64,000 nucleotides of DNA from Bradysia coprophila (Eukaryota > Arthropoda > Insecta > Diptera > Sciaridae), in contig NW_023503555.1 of the NCBI RefSeq assembly GCF_014529535.1, positions 1,922,001 through 1,986,000 on the forward strand. The letters run 5' to 3'. A program made the position numbers and the translations under genes. Below the pieces are notes generated by a model that did no database searches, was not told the origin of the DNA, and was given only the letters and a program-made list of their open reading frames with translations. This document shows, one piece after another, positions 9,569-19,985 of the stretch. Within the stretch, counting starts at the first letter, position 1. Every line of letters starts with the position of its first letter.

Positions 9569-11147
9569 ATGCGGATAACCAGTGCACTGTTCAGGCAACA
9601 TGGTGACTTTATGTTTAAAAAGCACTGGTTGGTAGCTGGACAAGGAATACCAACAGTTCAAGACACCGGTGCAGTAACTGCTGCAGAAAGTCATGGGTTG
9701 CCGGTCGTGGATGCTGTTGAATATATGAATAGGAAACCTCGAGCAGAACGGTAAGAACTGCTCTTATTTCAAAGCGCACATTCCCATAACCGACCCGGAA
9801 TAATTGTTAGCTTTGTTATCGAACGTTCGTCACTAAACCCTCCCGGGGAAGTATTCGATCGTACGCATCCACTGTGGAATGAACGGAAATGGTTCACATT
9901 TTGCGACCAGAATGTGCTTGTCGAAGGGATGTCACAGGCACAGGTATTGACGAAATCGATTGTCGTCGATGGGTTGCCATCAAGTGTTGAACAGGCCATT
10001 GATAGCATAAAGATCCCTGGACGATCTGATGCCTTTATGCAAGACATGGTTCGATTTTCGTTTTTATTCGAAGCTGAGCAGCAGAAGTTACCTAAACGAA
10101 GAGATCCGGACAGGCCAGCACATATCTTCAAAAGAGACTATGGAATAACGTCGTTCAGGCGAAAGTAAGCCATTGGCCAGCACTTCATCCATCCATACCT
10201 AATAGTTCCGTTTTTCAGCCGTGTCCTCATAGACAAAACAATCCAAGAATGTGAGAAACTTGCGGGCAGATCAGTTGTGTCGGATCGCAAAGTCGAAAGC
10301 GACGTTCTGTTCGCTTTACCAATTGAAACAGACGGAGGCTTTTTGCAGATGGAAATTACTGCTGACGCATTTGTGACATCCAAAAAACCAATAGCACCAG
10401 TGTCAGCTGATAGAACCGAATTTTCTGACAGTCAACTTCCCGATTTGTTTCCTTTAGCGCCTACCGTTGGCATGGACACAATGGACACAACATCGACCCC
10501 CGTTCTGGGACCGCTGTTGACCGAGGAGAAATTCTATGTCAAAAACAGAATTGTCAAAGAGATGCAGCCGATCAACAATTGTCAGATAAGGGACTCGTAT
10601 CGTGAGTAGCAATTTCTTGATTTCTCGCCAAATCTAATAATTTCTTCCATCGTAGCTGTCCCCAGAACGTCTCCCTATTATCATCCTCACACAATCTTCT
10701 TGCGCTTCACCAAGGAGGATGTGCGAAATTTGAGTGAACTACCGATAACCGAGTCACAGTTTCAATCCCGGTCTATGCTGAAGGCGTTTGCGGTTGCCGC
10801 TTCAAGTGCCCGATCACTGTATGGGGTAAGCAAACTAATCAAATTTCCTGAATCGAACTCGATAACCAGAAACAATGCACTGCTCTCCATTCCAGGTGAA
10901 CGTCACTGACCTGGAAAAACCAATCGTCGTACAAACGATTCAATTCAATGATAAATCAATCCAATTCGGACTGTTCCAGTTGAACACACTGAACTTGAAC
11001 GGAGTGAATGGGACGAAAAATGTCTGGTTCCATGGTCCAACGTTAGAACTGTTTTCGGAGTGTCGGTATAGGATCTCACGTCCTGAGTTGACTGGTTACA
11101 ATCCAGATGTTTTGCGTTATATTTACGGATTTTATAAGACGAATTGA
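9569..11147 (+). CDS. mRpL37: Mitochondrial ribosomal protein L37 (mL37), five exons
   Basis: Exons 9569-9750, 9811-10164, 10219-10601, 10656-10825 and 10896-11147 join in frame across four short GT-AG introns of 54-70 bp, giving about 446 aa; human MRPL37 is 423 aa. The N-terminus has KKHWLVAGQGIP, matching the HWxVxG start region of mL37. The last two exons carry the best match: SMLKAFAVAASSARSLYGVN, then PIVVQTI, FGLFQLNTLNLNG and a C-terminus GYNPDVLRYIYGFYKTN, colinear with human MRPL37. The protein is a metazoan-specific part of the mitochondrial large ribosomal subunit, related to mS30. A first acceptor at caaag (9774) also keeps frame but gives a 24-bp intron, so I prefer the acceptor ending at 9810. 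The 3' end faces the MYND-Tudor gene (convergent). Confidence 0.88.
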
Positions 11148-11944
11148 ACTGATTCATTGAATGGTTGGTAGTCGCATCGCTTTGATCGAATATATGAATT
11201 TTGAAAATTTACCAAATCTTTAAGTTATTGTAAAACCAACAGATGCAACCACCAGCACTAGTGTACCTTGTGGTATTTAGTGTTACTGTCGATCTATGTA
11301 TTTTCAATACTTAAGGCGTCACCTCACTGAAATTTGGACATGAATTTTCCTCCGTGGTTTTTCTTCTGGTACAGGTACAGTACACCCACACAATCGTTGT
11401 TCTTAATCGTCTCCATAAGGTATGACTTGTACGTGTAACTATTTCATCCGTATGAAGGCCTATAAGCAATCTTATTTGTATGAAAAACGGCTGAAGCAAA
11501 TTCAATTTAAATCTCACTTTCGTCCCCTCAACCTACAATGTAAATGTAGGTCCTACATCCATTCACAAAAGTAAAATCAGCCTGTCTTTCAACAGCTTAA
11601 CTTAGTCAAGCATCCAATTTTGAAATCCCCTGAGATTGTGGAAGGATTTTTATAGGTCTGTTGGAACTACTTAGACCAGAAGAAGCGATGGACTCAGTGG
11701 TATGCGCGATAGGTGATGTATTGACTGCAGAAGATTAAACTTCAAGAATTAGATGTTACTCACAAACAGAGACCATGAACGATTTGGTAGAAACGATAGT
11801 TTATTTATATCAACTGCATAGAATTACAGTCATCGGTCTGTTTGCTCAACCCTTTTTTTTAAGATTTCATTTTCATTTACAATGTAAATTATTTCAACAA
11901 TTGTCCGGAAAAACGGCTAGAAATACATTTTCGTTCTGTACGGT
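11148..11944. other. Convergent intergenic region between mRpL37 and the MYND-Tudor gene
   Basis: 3' ends of both genes. I see no gene or repeat I can name. Confidence 0.4.
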
Positions 11945-14064
11945 CTAACAGTCCAATTCGAAGGCGTATACGCCACGCGCCAACGGCACCATATTCTTCA
12001 CCTCAAAGATCGTATTTGTCGAGAAGAACTTTTCGATTTTAAATTTTGTCTCGATTGATGCATCATCAAAGTCTGGAAAAATCGAAAATAAAAATGTTCA
12101 GTTAAGTTTCGGAAGTTTCGGATTCGGTGTCAGTTAAGGTCGGTTAAGCAAGTACTATTTTCAGTAATTTTTTTGAGGATTTCGAGAGAATTTGAATTTT
12201 ATAATTTCCAGAATGACTATCACGAAAATATGCCCTGAAAACCTGAAGCGCCTGAAGCTCAGTATTCTATTATATAGCAAAATATGCGGCGTTGAACTAA
12301 TCTGAAGTAAATAATCAAACACTAGGCAATACTCTGAACAATAGTAGTAATAGATTCGCTCTTTATGTTGATATGCTTCATTTTTCCAAGTAGTTATCAA
12401 GGCCGTAAAGTATTAACTGAAGTTCGGAGTTGACACTCTTGAAATTTGAATAAAAAAATTGACTCACCTCGGATGTAACACTTGTTCACCAAACAAGGAT
12501 GCAAAAATTTTCGTGGCATCTTTCGAATGTTTTCGCTGCATACGGTCGACGAGTTTCCGAAGTCGATGAAATTAATTTCAAAATAATCCGCATCAATCGT
12601 GTTCATGACAACAGCCCGATACCATTCGTTGTCCTCATCGAACAAGCACAGACATACCTCGCCGGTCTGTGGGCGATAAAAACCATTTGTTTGGCTCACG
12701 CAATATTCACCGATTTTGGAACTCATGCGGTCAATAAATGCAACAGCTTTTCCGTCATTGAGACACGCTGACACGTAACCTTCCTCGATGTGGCTGGCGT
12801 CCAAGCAGACAATTTTTTTGTCGGGTATTAGAGGGACAATTTCAATGTCATTCACGGTGAAAATCTCTTTCTTTGATTCGACAGCTTGTTCTGTCTCGAC
12901 CACTTCTACTTTCTTTTCGTTCAACGAAAGATTTTGGAAAGAATCCTGCGTAATGATTTCTGCTTTCTCGGTTTCATCGTCCACTGACGATTTAAGAGCA
13001 GCAGGAAAAGCAGTTTCGCTTATAATTGCTGGCTTATGATCGGACTCTCCAGGAGTTGGTTGTGCTTCTGATTTCTTAGTTTGATTTGACGATGGTATTC
13101 TAGCAGCAGGACACGAAAGTCTGTTCTGGTTGTCATTGGTATTAAATCCGATGTTCTGACTGTTCCGCTTGAAGGGGTTGTCGAACAATGATGTCGCGTC
13201 TTTGGTGTCGGCCTGCGACATAATATCACTCGGTAGTTTGGTTTTTGGTGGTCTCAATGTCGCTTCTTCTTCAGGAGCTTCTTGCTTGGGTTTCTGCAAC
13301 AGATTCGATTCTGGTACATTCCCTTGTTGCTTCAGTGTCTGCTCCGAATCGTTTTCGTAGCGCTTCAGTCTTCGCGACACGCTCGAGACTGATTCGTTCA
13401 GTTGGTGCTTGGAATTCGACGACTCGGGCTTTTTCACAGCAACCAGAAGTCTCAATGTCGCTTCTTCTTCAGGAGCTTCTTGCTTGGGTTTCTGCAACAG
13501 ATTCGATTCTGGTACATTCCCTTGTTGCTTCGGTGTCTGCTCCGAATCGTTTGCGTAGCGCTTCAGTCTTTGCGACACGTTCGAATCTGATTCGTTCAGT
13601 TGGTGCTTTGATTTCGGCGACTCGGGCATTTTCGACTCTGATACATTCCCTTGTTGCTTCAGTGTCTGCTCCGAATTGTTTTCGTAGCGCTTCAGTCTTC
13701 GCGACACGCTCGAGACTGATTCGTTCAGTTGGTGCTTGGAATTCGACGACTCGGGCTTTTTCACAGCAACCAGAAGTCTGAAATATGAAAGATTGGTATG
13801 GTGAAGAGATTTCCATTTCCATATTGCACGGTACGGTACGATCAGAAATTCAAACAAAAATCCAAAAGCAAACGTGACCGTTCAAGGTCAGGGCATTCAT
13901 GCATCCTGAATATTATGTGACATAATTTTCACTTACGGCATGGGAATGCATGTGGCTTTGTGTTCGGGCCAATCTTCAGCTTGACATCTTCTCGAACAAT
14001 ACGGAATTCTGCATCGCTGACACAATAGTTCCGACTCTTTGTAACACACTGCGCATTCATTCAT
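11945..14064 (-). CDS. MYND zinc finger-Tudor domain protein, three exons (~521 aa)
   Basis: Exon 1 (14064-13937) encodes a complete MYND finger: MNECAVCYKESELLCQRC, then PYCSRRCQAEDW, EHK and C, with ligands at residues 4, 7, 15, 18, 23, 27, 35 and 39. Exon 2 (13777-12468) carries a low-complexity charged region with internal repeats (about residues 43-210) and then a Tudor domain near residues 410-480: VCLCLFDEDNEWYRAVV followed by EINFIDFGNSSTV. Exon 3 (12072-11945) supplies the end, finishing GVYAFELDC. Phases match (2, then 1). MYND plus Tudor is the architecture of TDRD1-like proteins and of Drosophila CG9684, CG9925 and Vreteno, which act in piRNA biogenesis or germ granules by binding methylated arginines of Piwi proteins. 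I cannot say which orthologue this is. A piRNA role is inferred from architecture. Confidence 0.85.
13254..13777 (-). repeat. In-frame coding tandem repeat within the MYND-Tudor gene
   Basis: A 198-bp unit is almost perfectly repeated (13254 onward and 13452 onward), with a third, shorter and more diverged partial unit near 13570-13777. The units code for KPESSNSKHQLNES, RRLKRYEND, NVPESNLLQKPKQEAPEE and similar. The repeat boundary includes the exon-2 start LLVAVKKPE. Near-identity of two units suggests recent unequal exchange and probable copy-number variation. Confidence 0.85.
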
Positions 14065-14745
14065 TTTTGCACGCGGCTTTAGTGTCGAGTTACTTTTAAT
14101 AAAAAATAATAAAAAATTGGAATTTTCTTCGCTTGAAACTCAAGAACTTTATGCTACACGAACCGGAAAGGTCAAAGCTACACTGTGATGACACGTTATT
14201 ACGCGGAGAATTGATTTTTTTCCCTTAGCTTTCGCTGAAATATTGCGTTAGAATGATCCGTTTCTCGATAGTCAAGTAACAGCTAACTTGTGTAAATACT
14301 TGCGTCTCTTTCTATTTCGGCTGTTCGTCATGCGCGTTTTCATTATGCCTCAATTGTGTCTGCACGTTTGTTTTCAGTTTCAAATGGTGGCTTAGTCCAG
14401 TGCAACACGACGCAAAATGAAATGGGTTCACAGATTCGTATGGTGGCCCTCAAAATTTGCAAAACTTTCTTGGGTTCCATAAATGATCTCATATTCCTAA
14501 TAAAATCGGAGCAACATTTACTTTAACAATCTGACCAAAGTAGATTTACAGCTGTCCGCAAGAATTACTAGCACAACATCTGAGTAATCAATGGATCGTT
14601 TTGATCTATGCATTTTCAGAAGAATCCAAAATGTTCTCTTAAATACGAGTCGAAGGCGAGTTCAGGACTCGAATTCGCTAAACAGGCAATTTAGCATAAG
14701 TTAGGAACATCGCTTTGTCTATAGGTTGCCGAAATGAGCCAAGGC
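14065..14745. other. 5' flank of the MYND-Tudor gene
   Basis: Non-coding. I see no TATA box or repeat here. Confidence 0.35.
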
Positions 14746-15596
14746 ATATAACATGCCAAAGGTACAAAACTTTATTTTACCTGGAATTCCAGGGGTGGCG
14801 CCATCTAATATGCAAAATTACTTCTCTTGATCAAGTGATGCAAAACAAACAGAGCAAAAATACTCTTCCCTTTCCCATGGCTCGCGTGAAGCGAATAAAA
14901 AGACAAAAATCCTGTTTCGACCTCCGGATCCAGTGGCGGTCAGAGGTTAGCGTGGTCTAACCATCTTCAGTTAAAGTTTTGTACCTTTGGCATGTTATAT
15001 GTGTAAAAATGTGTTAAATCAGTTCCAATTGTTAAATCAGTTCCAAGTGTTAAATTAATCCCAAGGGCATGGTAATTCAAAGTGCAGATGGACGAATGAA
15101 CGGATTAAGGTCAGATTAATGCTATTTGAATAGATTTATCTGATGATTGTGTTGTTGTTTGACTGAAGGTGAATGATTTTTGAAAGTTGAATGAATTTTC
15201 TCTTCGTTGGGCTACGTTTTTTGGGTAAATTTTCATAGTAGCTCTCCGCTAAGCTTCGAATTTTCCATCAGAAGATGGCAAAACGTTTATTGTAAATTTT
15301 CAAAAAACTTGTTCAATTCGAAAATTTACGGCTGTCTCGTGTAACGGACCAGTGGAAACGACTGAAGATGGTTAGACCACGCTAACCTCTGACCGCCACT
15401 GGATCCGGAGGTCGAAACAGGATTTTTGTCTTTTTATTCGCTTCACGCGAGCCATGGGAAAGGGAAGAGTATTTTTGCTCTGTTTGTTTTGCATCACTTG
15501 ATCAAGAGAAGTAATTTTGCATATTAGATGGCGCCACCCCTGGAATTAGTATATTTTCCAGGTAAAATAAAGTTTTGTACCTTTGGCATGTTATAT
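14746..15596. mobile_element. Foldback (long-TIR) element, 851 bp
   Basis: The left arm (14746-14970) begins atataacatgccaaaggtac and the right arm (about 15362-15596) ends with its complement, gtacctttggcatgttatat. The arms, about 230 bp, are nearly identical apart from a small indel near 15548. The unique centre is about 390 bp. A second internal copy of the terminal motif lies at 14976-15000. Diverged relatives of the inner arm (agaccgccactg..ggtcgaaac) occur at 4150, 8003 and 20086 in the duplication copies. No coding capacity. Confidence 0.85.
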
Positions 15597-15601
15597 ATAT
15601 A

Positions 15602-16010
15602 TCCGCCAAAAAACCCTAAAGGGTAAAAGTGTGACGCAAGTCCTTGTTTCTACTTACAAAATAACTGATATCGCTGAGGGTGACGCATTTTTCGCCTCAA
15701 CGCAAAAGTGTTATCAACAAAAAATTGAACCAAAAAATTTAAGATAGAAAATTTTAGAAAAAAATTGCGTCACAAGTGGCAGATGATTCAGGACATTATT
15801 TTCTCTATTTGAACTATTTTCCTCAACATCTACCACTTGTGACGCAATTTTTTTCTAAAATTTTCTATCTTAAATTTTTTGGTTCAATTTTTTGTTGATA
15901 ACACTTTTGCGTTGAGGCGAAAAATGCGTCACCCTCAGCGATATCAGTTATTTTGTAAGTAGAAACAAGGACTTGCGTCACACTTTTACCCTTTAGGGTT
16001 TTTTGGCGGA
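15602..16010. mobile_element. 409-bp Tc1/mariner-type MITE with near-perfect 190-bp arms, TA target
   Basis: The ends are tccgccaaaaaaccctaaag and its complement. The inverted arms extend about 190 bp with very few mismatches, separated by a short centre near 15795-15820. It is flanked by TA on both sides (15600-15601 and 16011-16012), the hallmark of Tc1/mariner-type insertion. The motif tgacgca recurs in the arms. High arm identity suggests recent activity or gene conversion. Confidence 0.85.
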
Positions 16011-16069
16011 TATCAGTTCTTTTGGAAGTTTAGGTGTAAGGGTAACTAGTTTTGTAAGCAACTCATGTC

Positions 16070-16975
16070 GACAACAGCTGAAATCCAACAAAAAATCCGA
16101 TGGAAGTTTGGAAGTGCCAGAGGAATCATCTTTCATCCCAAAATTTAGGAACCAACCTTGGAACACCTTACTTATATTGAAAATATCCCAAATTCATCGA
16201 AAAATCCGATGCAAGTTAGGAAGTGCCAGAGGAATCATCTCTCATCCCAAAATTTAGGAGCCAACCTTGGAACACCTCACCTATATCGGAAATAACCCAA
16301 ATCCATCGAAAAATACGATGGAAGTTAGGAAATGCCAGAGAAATCATCTGTCATTCCAAAATTTAGGAACCAACCTCGGAACACCCCACTTATATCGAAA
16401 ATAACCACAATCCATCGAAAAATCCGATGGAAGTTAGGAAGTGCCAGAGGAATCATCTGTCATCCCAAAATTTAGGAACCAACCTCGGAACACCTCACTT
16501 ATATCGAAAATAACCCAAATCCATCGAAAAATCCAATGAAAGTTAGGAAGTGCCAGAGGAATCATCTGTCATCCCAAAATTTAGGAACCAACCTCGGAAC
16601 ACCTCACTTATATCGAAAATAACCCAAATCCATCGAAAAATCAGATGGAAGCTAGGTAGTGCCAGAGGAATCATCTCTCATCCCAAAATTTAGGAACCAA
16701 CCTCGGAACACCTCACTTATATCGAAAATAACCCAAATCCATCGAAAAATCCAATGGAAGTTAGGAAGTGCCAGAGGAATCATCTGTCATCCCAAAATTT
16801 AGGAACCAACCTCGGAACACCTCACTTATATCGAAAATAACCCAAATCCATCGAAAAATCCAATGGAACTTAGGTAGTGCCAGAGGAATCATCTCTCATC
16901 CCAAAATTTAGGAACCAACCTCGGAACACTACAATTATATCGAAAATAACCCAAATCCATCAAAACACTTTTTCC
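16070..16975. repeat. 109-bp satellite array, about eight copies
   Basis: The phrase aaatttaggaaccaacc recurs at 16141, 16250, 16358, 16468, 16577, 16686, 16795 and 16904, a period of 108-110 bases. Units differ at scattered sites; the first and last are the most diverged, as expected of array edges. A (CA)n tract follows at 17031-17052. Confidence 0.95.
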
Positions 16976-17059
16976 AACATTTACCAATCATAATTCATAA
17001 TTACTAGCTGAAAAAAAATTATTTCTTTTCACACACACACACACAACACACGCTGTTAT

Positions 17060-17545
17060 ATGGCATTGTATGGAAACTTCCGGGAGTCCTAGCTCCCAAA
17101 AACGCTTGCATACCCACATTTTTTAAAATCTTATTTTGATCTAGGGCCCGAGATTGACCTATAACCAAAATTTCAGGAAAATCGTAAGAAACGTTTAGAA
17201 GTTACGAAATCGTCCTTTTTCATAGGAACTAACTAACTAACTAACTAACGTAGACAATTTGAGTTATCTGAAAATACGAAATTTTGCTTATTTTCAAACA
17301 AACATCAATATTTCGAAGTTCAATATCTCGGCCAATTTTGAAGCTGCAGTAACGTGTGATAGCTCGTTGAACTCGTATGGATTCCAAGATTCCAGATATC
17401 CTAGTTTGAGAGTCGTTGGAGTTAAGGGGGAGAAGTCAAAAAGTTGCTGTAAATATGCTCCGCCGTCCTCAAAAAAAAATTTGTTAAAACATTTTTGGTA
17501 GTGGACTTGCGTCACGCCCGCTAACTAACGTGCGGGCATGATGAC
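17060..17545. repeat. Probable interspersed repeat with (CTAA)n core
   Basis: Contains the tract aactaactaactaactaacta at about 17228 and a small hairpin at 17515-17540 (cgcccgc..gcgggc). I read no protein domain; the plus and minus frames in 17259-17515 overlap each other and look like chance. Confidence 0.4.
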
Positions 17546-17552
17546 TGTTGTG

Positions 17553-17670
17553 ACGCAGACCGCCATTTTATTAGATACGCAGGAACACACAAAACATAAT
17601 TCATCATGAAATTGTCAAATTTGAGAATCTTTTCGCGTGAGTTTCCCAAAGTTTACAGCCTTGCAATTTT
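17553..17670. mobile_element. Degraded copy of the 5367-type MITE
   Basis: Shares gacgcagaccgccatttta, ttagatacgcaggaacacac and a terminal 'ttacagccttg' with the element at 5367-5605, but the left terminus is missing. Confidence 0.6.
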
Positions 17671-17708
17671 AGACCTTACCTTCCCACTCAACCTTATGGA
17701 AGTCAGCA

Positions 17709-19500
17709 CAAGGTTCTGAAAGAACAGGTTAAGACACTTCTGAGTTGATCACGAAGGTGGCTGACACGCACATTTTGGCAAATAGATGTTTTTTGTTGAT
17801 TAAATCTGTAAAATCTGAGATACATGTAGGTAGTCTTTGAATGGGTGATACTACTTTTGCTGCGCTTCAATTCATGTGGGTTATTCGAAATTAGACTTCT
17901 TAGTCTCAATTTCTTCTCTGATTCGAAAATTTGTTTCACTGATACATTATAATTGCATCCACTAAGTCCGCGGTAACGTTCAAAACGTAGTTCGAGATCG
18001 TTTGTCTGACATAAATTATTCAAATATGATCTGAACACGGCAGAGTAAAAGTAAACCTGGCAGGAGCGGTTCATTATTGAAACGTCAAATGAGGGACCTA
18101 ATACACTGTGTGAAAATGAACTCAAATGAACACTGACATAAGTTGAAAAATTTAATTCGCAAAAAACATACGGCTACTAGATTATTCGGGTCCCTAGTCA
18201 AACAAGCGCTCCTGCCTACGTCAAATGAGGGACCTAATACACTGTATGAAAATGAACTCAAATGAACACTGACATAAGTTGAAAAATTTAATTCGCAAAA
18301 AACATACGGCTACTAGATTATTCGGGTCCCTAGTCAAACAAGCGCTCCTGCCTGGGTTACTTTTACTCTGCCGTGATCTGAATAATGCCACTGCTGCAAA
18401 CAGTTGTTGGAGTCGATGTGTCATTGGTCAATCCGCCGACATGTACTTCTTTTGTAATATTACTCCAAGCTCTTAACCACTCGACAAATTTTTTTAAAAA
18501 TTCAACTTGATACACATCTGAAGACTTTATTGGTTCTGTCCACCGATTTCTTTCTTTTGTTCCTTTAACCACGGACCGATTGTTCATGATCGTGAACCAC
18601 ACATTAAGTACTTACTTACTTGCAGCTATTGTGGTTGGATGAAAAACGTTCAACAGAAGCGACACTCTTTGCCTATCAAACTTAGTTGGATACAGAGATC
18701 TCAAATTTAACTTCGGAGCTTTTTTTTATCATTTTATGCTTCTCAGAGTCATACAGATCACGAATATCTTTGAATGTCGCTTGTTGAATGGTCGTTAAGT
18801 CGAAGAAGCTTGGATAAAAAAAACTTTTATCTACATCCTTCAGATTCAGCCAATTGTTCCGTATATTCTTGAAAACGTGAATTGAGTCATAAATGAGATG
18901 AATCGTCCGCCCCTTGTACGACGGATTTTCAAAACGATACGATCCATCCGGAGCAAGCAATGACTATCACCGATAGAACAATCAATCCTAAAGTTGAAGA
19001 AGAGGGTTAAAGCGAAATTAGCATATAAGACTTTCAATAATTACGAATCTTTAAATTCTAATTACCAATTGATTGAAGACTGTTGCTAAAGTCCTTCACG
19101 TAGCGTTCCAAATCAATGCCTAATAGATCTTTTGAAGGTATAAGGTTATTAACCTCTTTCATTCGACCGAAGCTGGAACTTACAAGAACCCCCCATTACG
19201 GTTGTTCTCACAAACGAACCGTCCACTGCAAAATTAAATATCCGTGGAATCGCATCCTTCATCAACCACGGTGTTTCCAATTGGAGTCCAAGTTTATTAC
19301 GATATATTTTCTCTCGAAATGTAAAATACATACACCAGAGTACTCGGTGGTGAATGTATCGTCTCTAGCGATTGCTTTTATCCATTCTTCTTTTCTTTGC
19401 TCATCAGATGGGAATCTGAAACAACTTCCAGTTGTCTTTGAGCTGGAATTCGTCGTGCAACCCGGAACGCAACATTTTCTCACCATCTATATTGTGTAAT
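17709..19500 (-). pseudogene. THAP-domain P-element-like transposase, broken
   Basis: Minus-strand fragments run colinearly through a P-superfamily transposase. A THAP finger starts at 19486 (MVRKCCVPGC, FRFPSDEQRKEEW, VCILHF), and its LETPWLMKDAIPRIF end lies in another frame (about 19290-19220), a frameshift. Then come RTIHLIYDSIHVFKNIRNNW (about 18900-18830), TFKDIRDLYDSEK and, nearer the C-terminus, LRFERYRGLSG with NVSVKQIFESEKK (about 17985-17895). The C-terminal part is split by a MITE at 18036-18375 and also changes frame there. The P-type terminus caaggttctg lies at 17709; the other end has been lost at the junction with copy C. The gene cannot make a full transposase. Short introns may explain some but not all frame changes. 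Confidence 0.8.
18036..18375. mobile_element. 340-bp MITE inside the P-like transposase, with internal tandem duplication
   Basis: The terminal inverted repeats are cacggcagagtaaaagtaac-like (left cacggcagagtaaaagtaaa, right ttacttttactctgccgtg). The 7-bp target duplication atctgaa is at 18029-18035 and 18376-18382. A 136-bp internal block is duplicated in tandem (from 18082 and from 18218). The second family member at 19680 has one block. Confidence 0.85.
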
Positions 19501-19679
19501 TGGTATAATGGAAGATCTGAAAATAAGTAGAACTTGAAAATAGACTCAAACTAATCATCATTATTCATCGGATGGAGTTTGCGTCTGTAGTAGAACTTGA
19601 ATATAGACTTAAACGAATCGTAATTATTAATTTATGATTGAAGCTGTACTCCATCTGCTGAATAAATACTGCATCAAAC

Positions 19680-19882
19680 CACGGCAGAGTAAAAGTAAAC
19701 CTGGCAGGAGCGATTCATTTTCGAAACGTCAAATAAGGGACCTAATACACTGTATGAAAATGAACTCGAATGAACACTGACATAAATTGAAAAATTTAAT
19801 TCGCAAAAAATATAGGGCTACTAGATTGTTCAGGTCCCTAATCAAACCAGCGCTCCTGCCTGGTTAAATTTACTCTGTCGTG
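19680..19882. mobile_element. 203-bp MITE, same family as 18036
   Basis: Begins cacggcagagtaaaagtaaa and ends tttactctgtcgtg, with a 7-bp target duplication atcaaac (19673-19679 and 19883-19889). Copy B has the uninterrupted site 'gcatcaaacgcc' at about 7794. It carries a single internal block. Confidence 0.9.
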
Positions 19883-19904
19883 ATCAAACGCCTCTTCAGA
19901 TCAG

Positions 19905-19985
19905 TACGACGAAAATAATGAAATATTTTTAGTTCTTCGCTTGTGTTGCAGTGCTCTGTTTGAGAAAAGTGTATGAGTAACAGAA
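19905..19985 (+). pseudogene. Disabled peptide-gene exon 1 (copy C)
   Basis: ATG AAA TAT TTT TAG, then ttcgcttgtgttgcagtgct, matching the MKYFLVFACV exon of gene A but with a stop at codon 5 and no usable donor. Closest to the relic at 7848. Confidence 0.65.

Noticed and set aside
9751..9774. 24-bp intron in mRpL37
   Set aside because: Keeps frame but is too short for normal splicing. The acceptor at 9810 also keeps frame and gives a 60-bp intron.
13245..13781. 178-codon plus-strand frame
   Set aside because: Antisense shadow of the repeated coding region of the MYND-Tudor gene. It repeats because that DNA repeats.
16070..16975. CRISPR-like array
   Set aside because: Full-unit 109-bp satellite with no spacer/repeat distinction.
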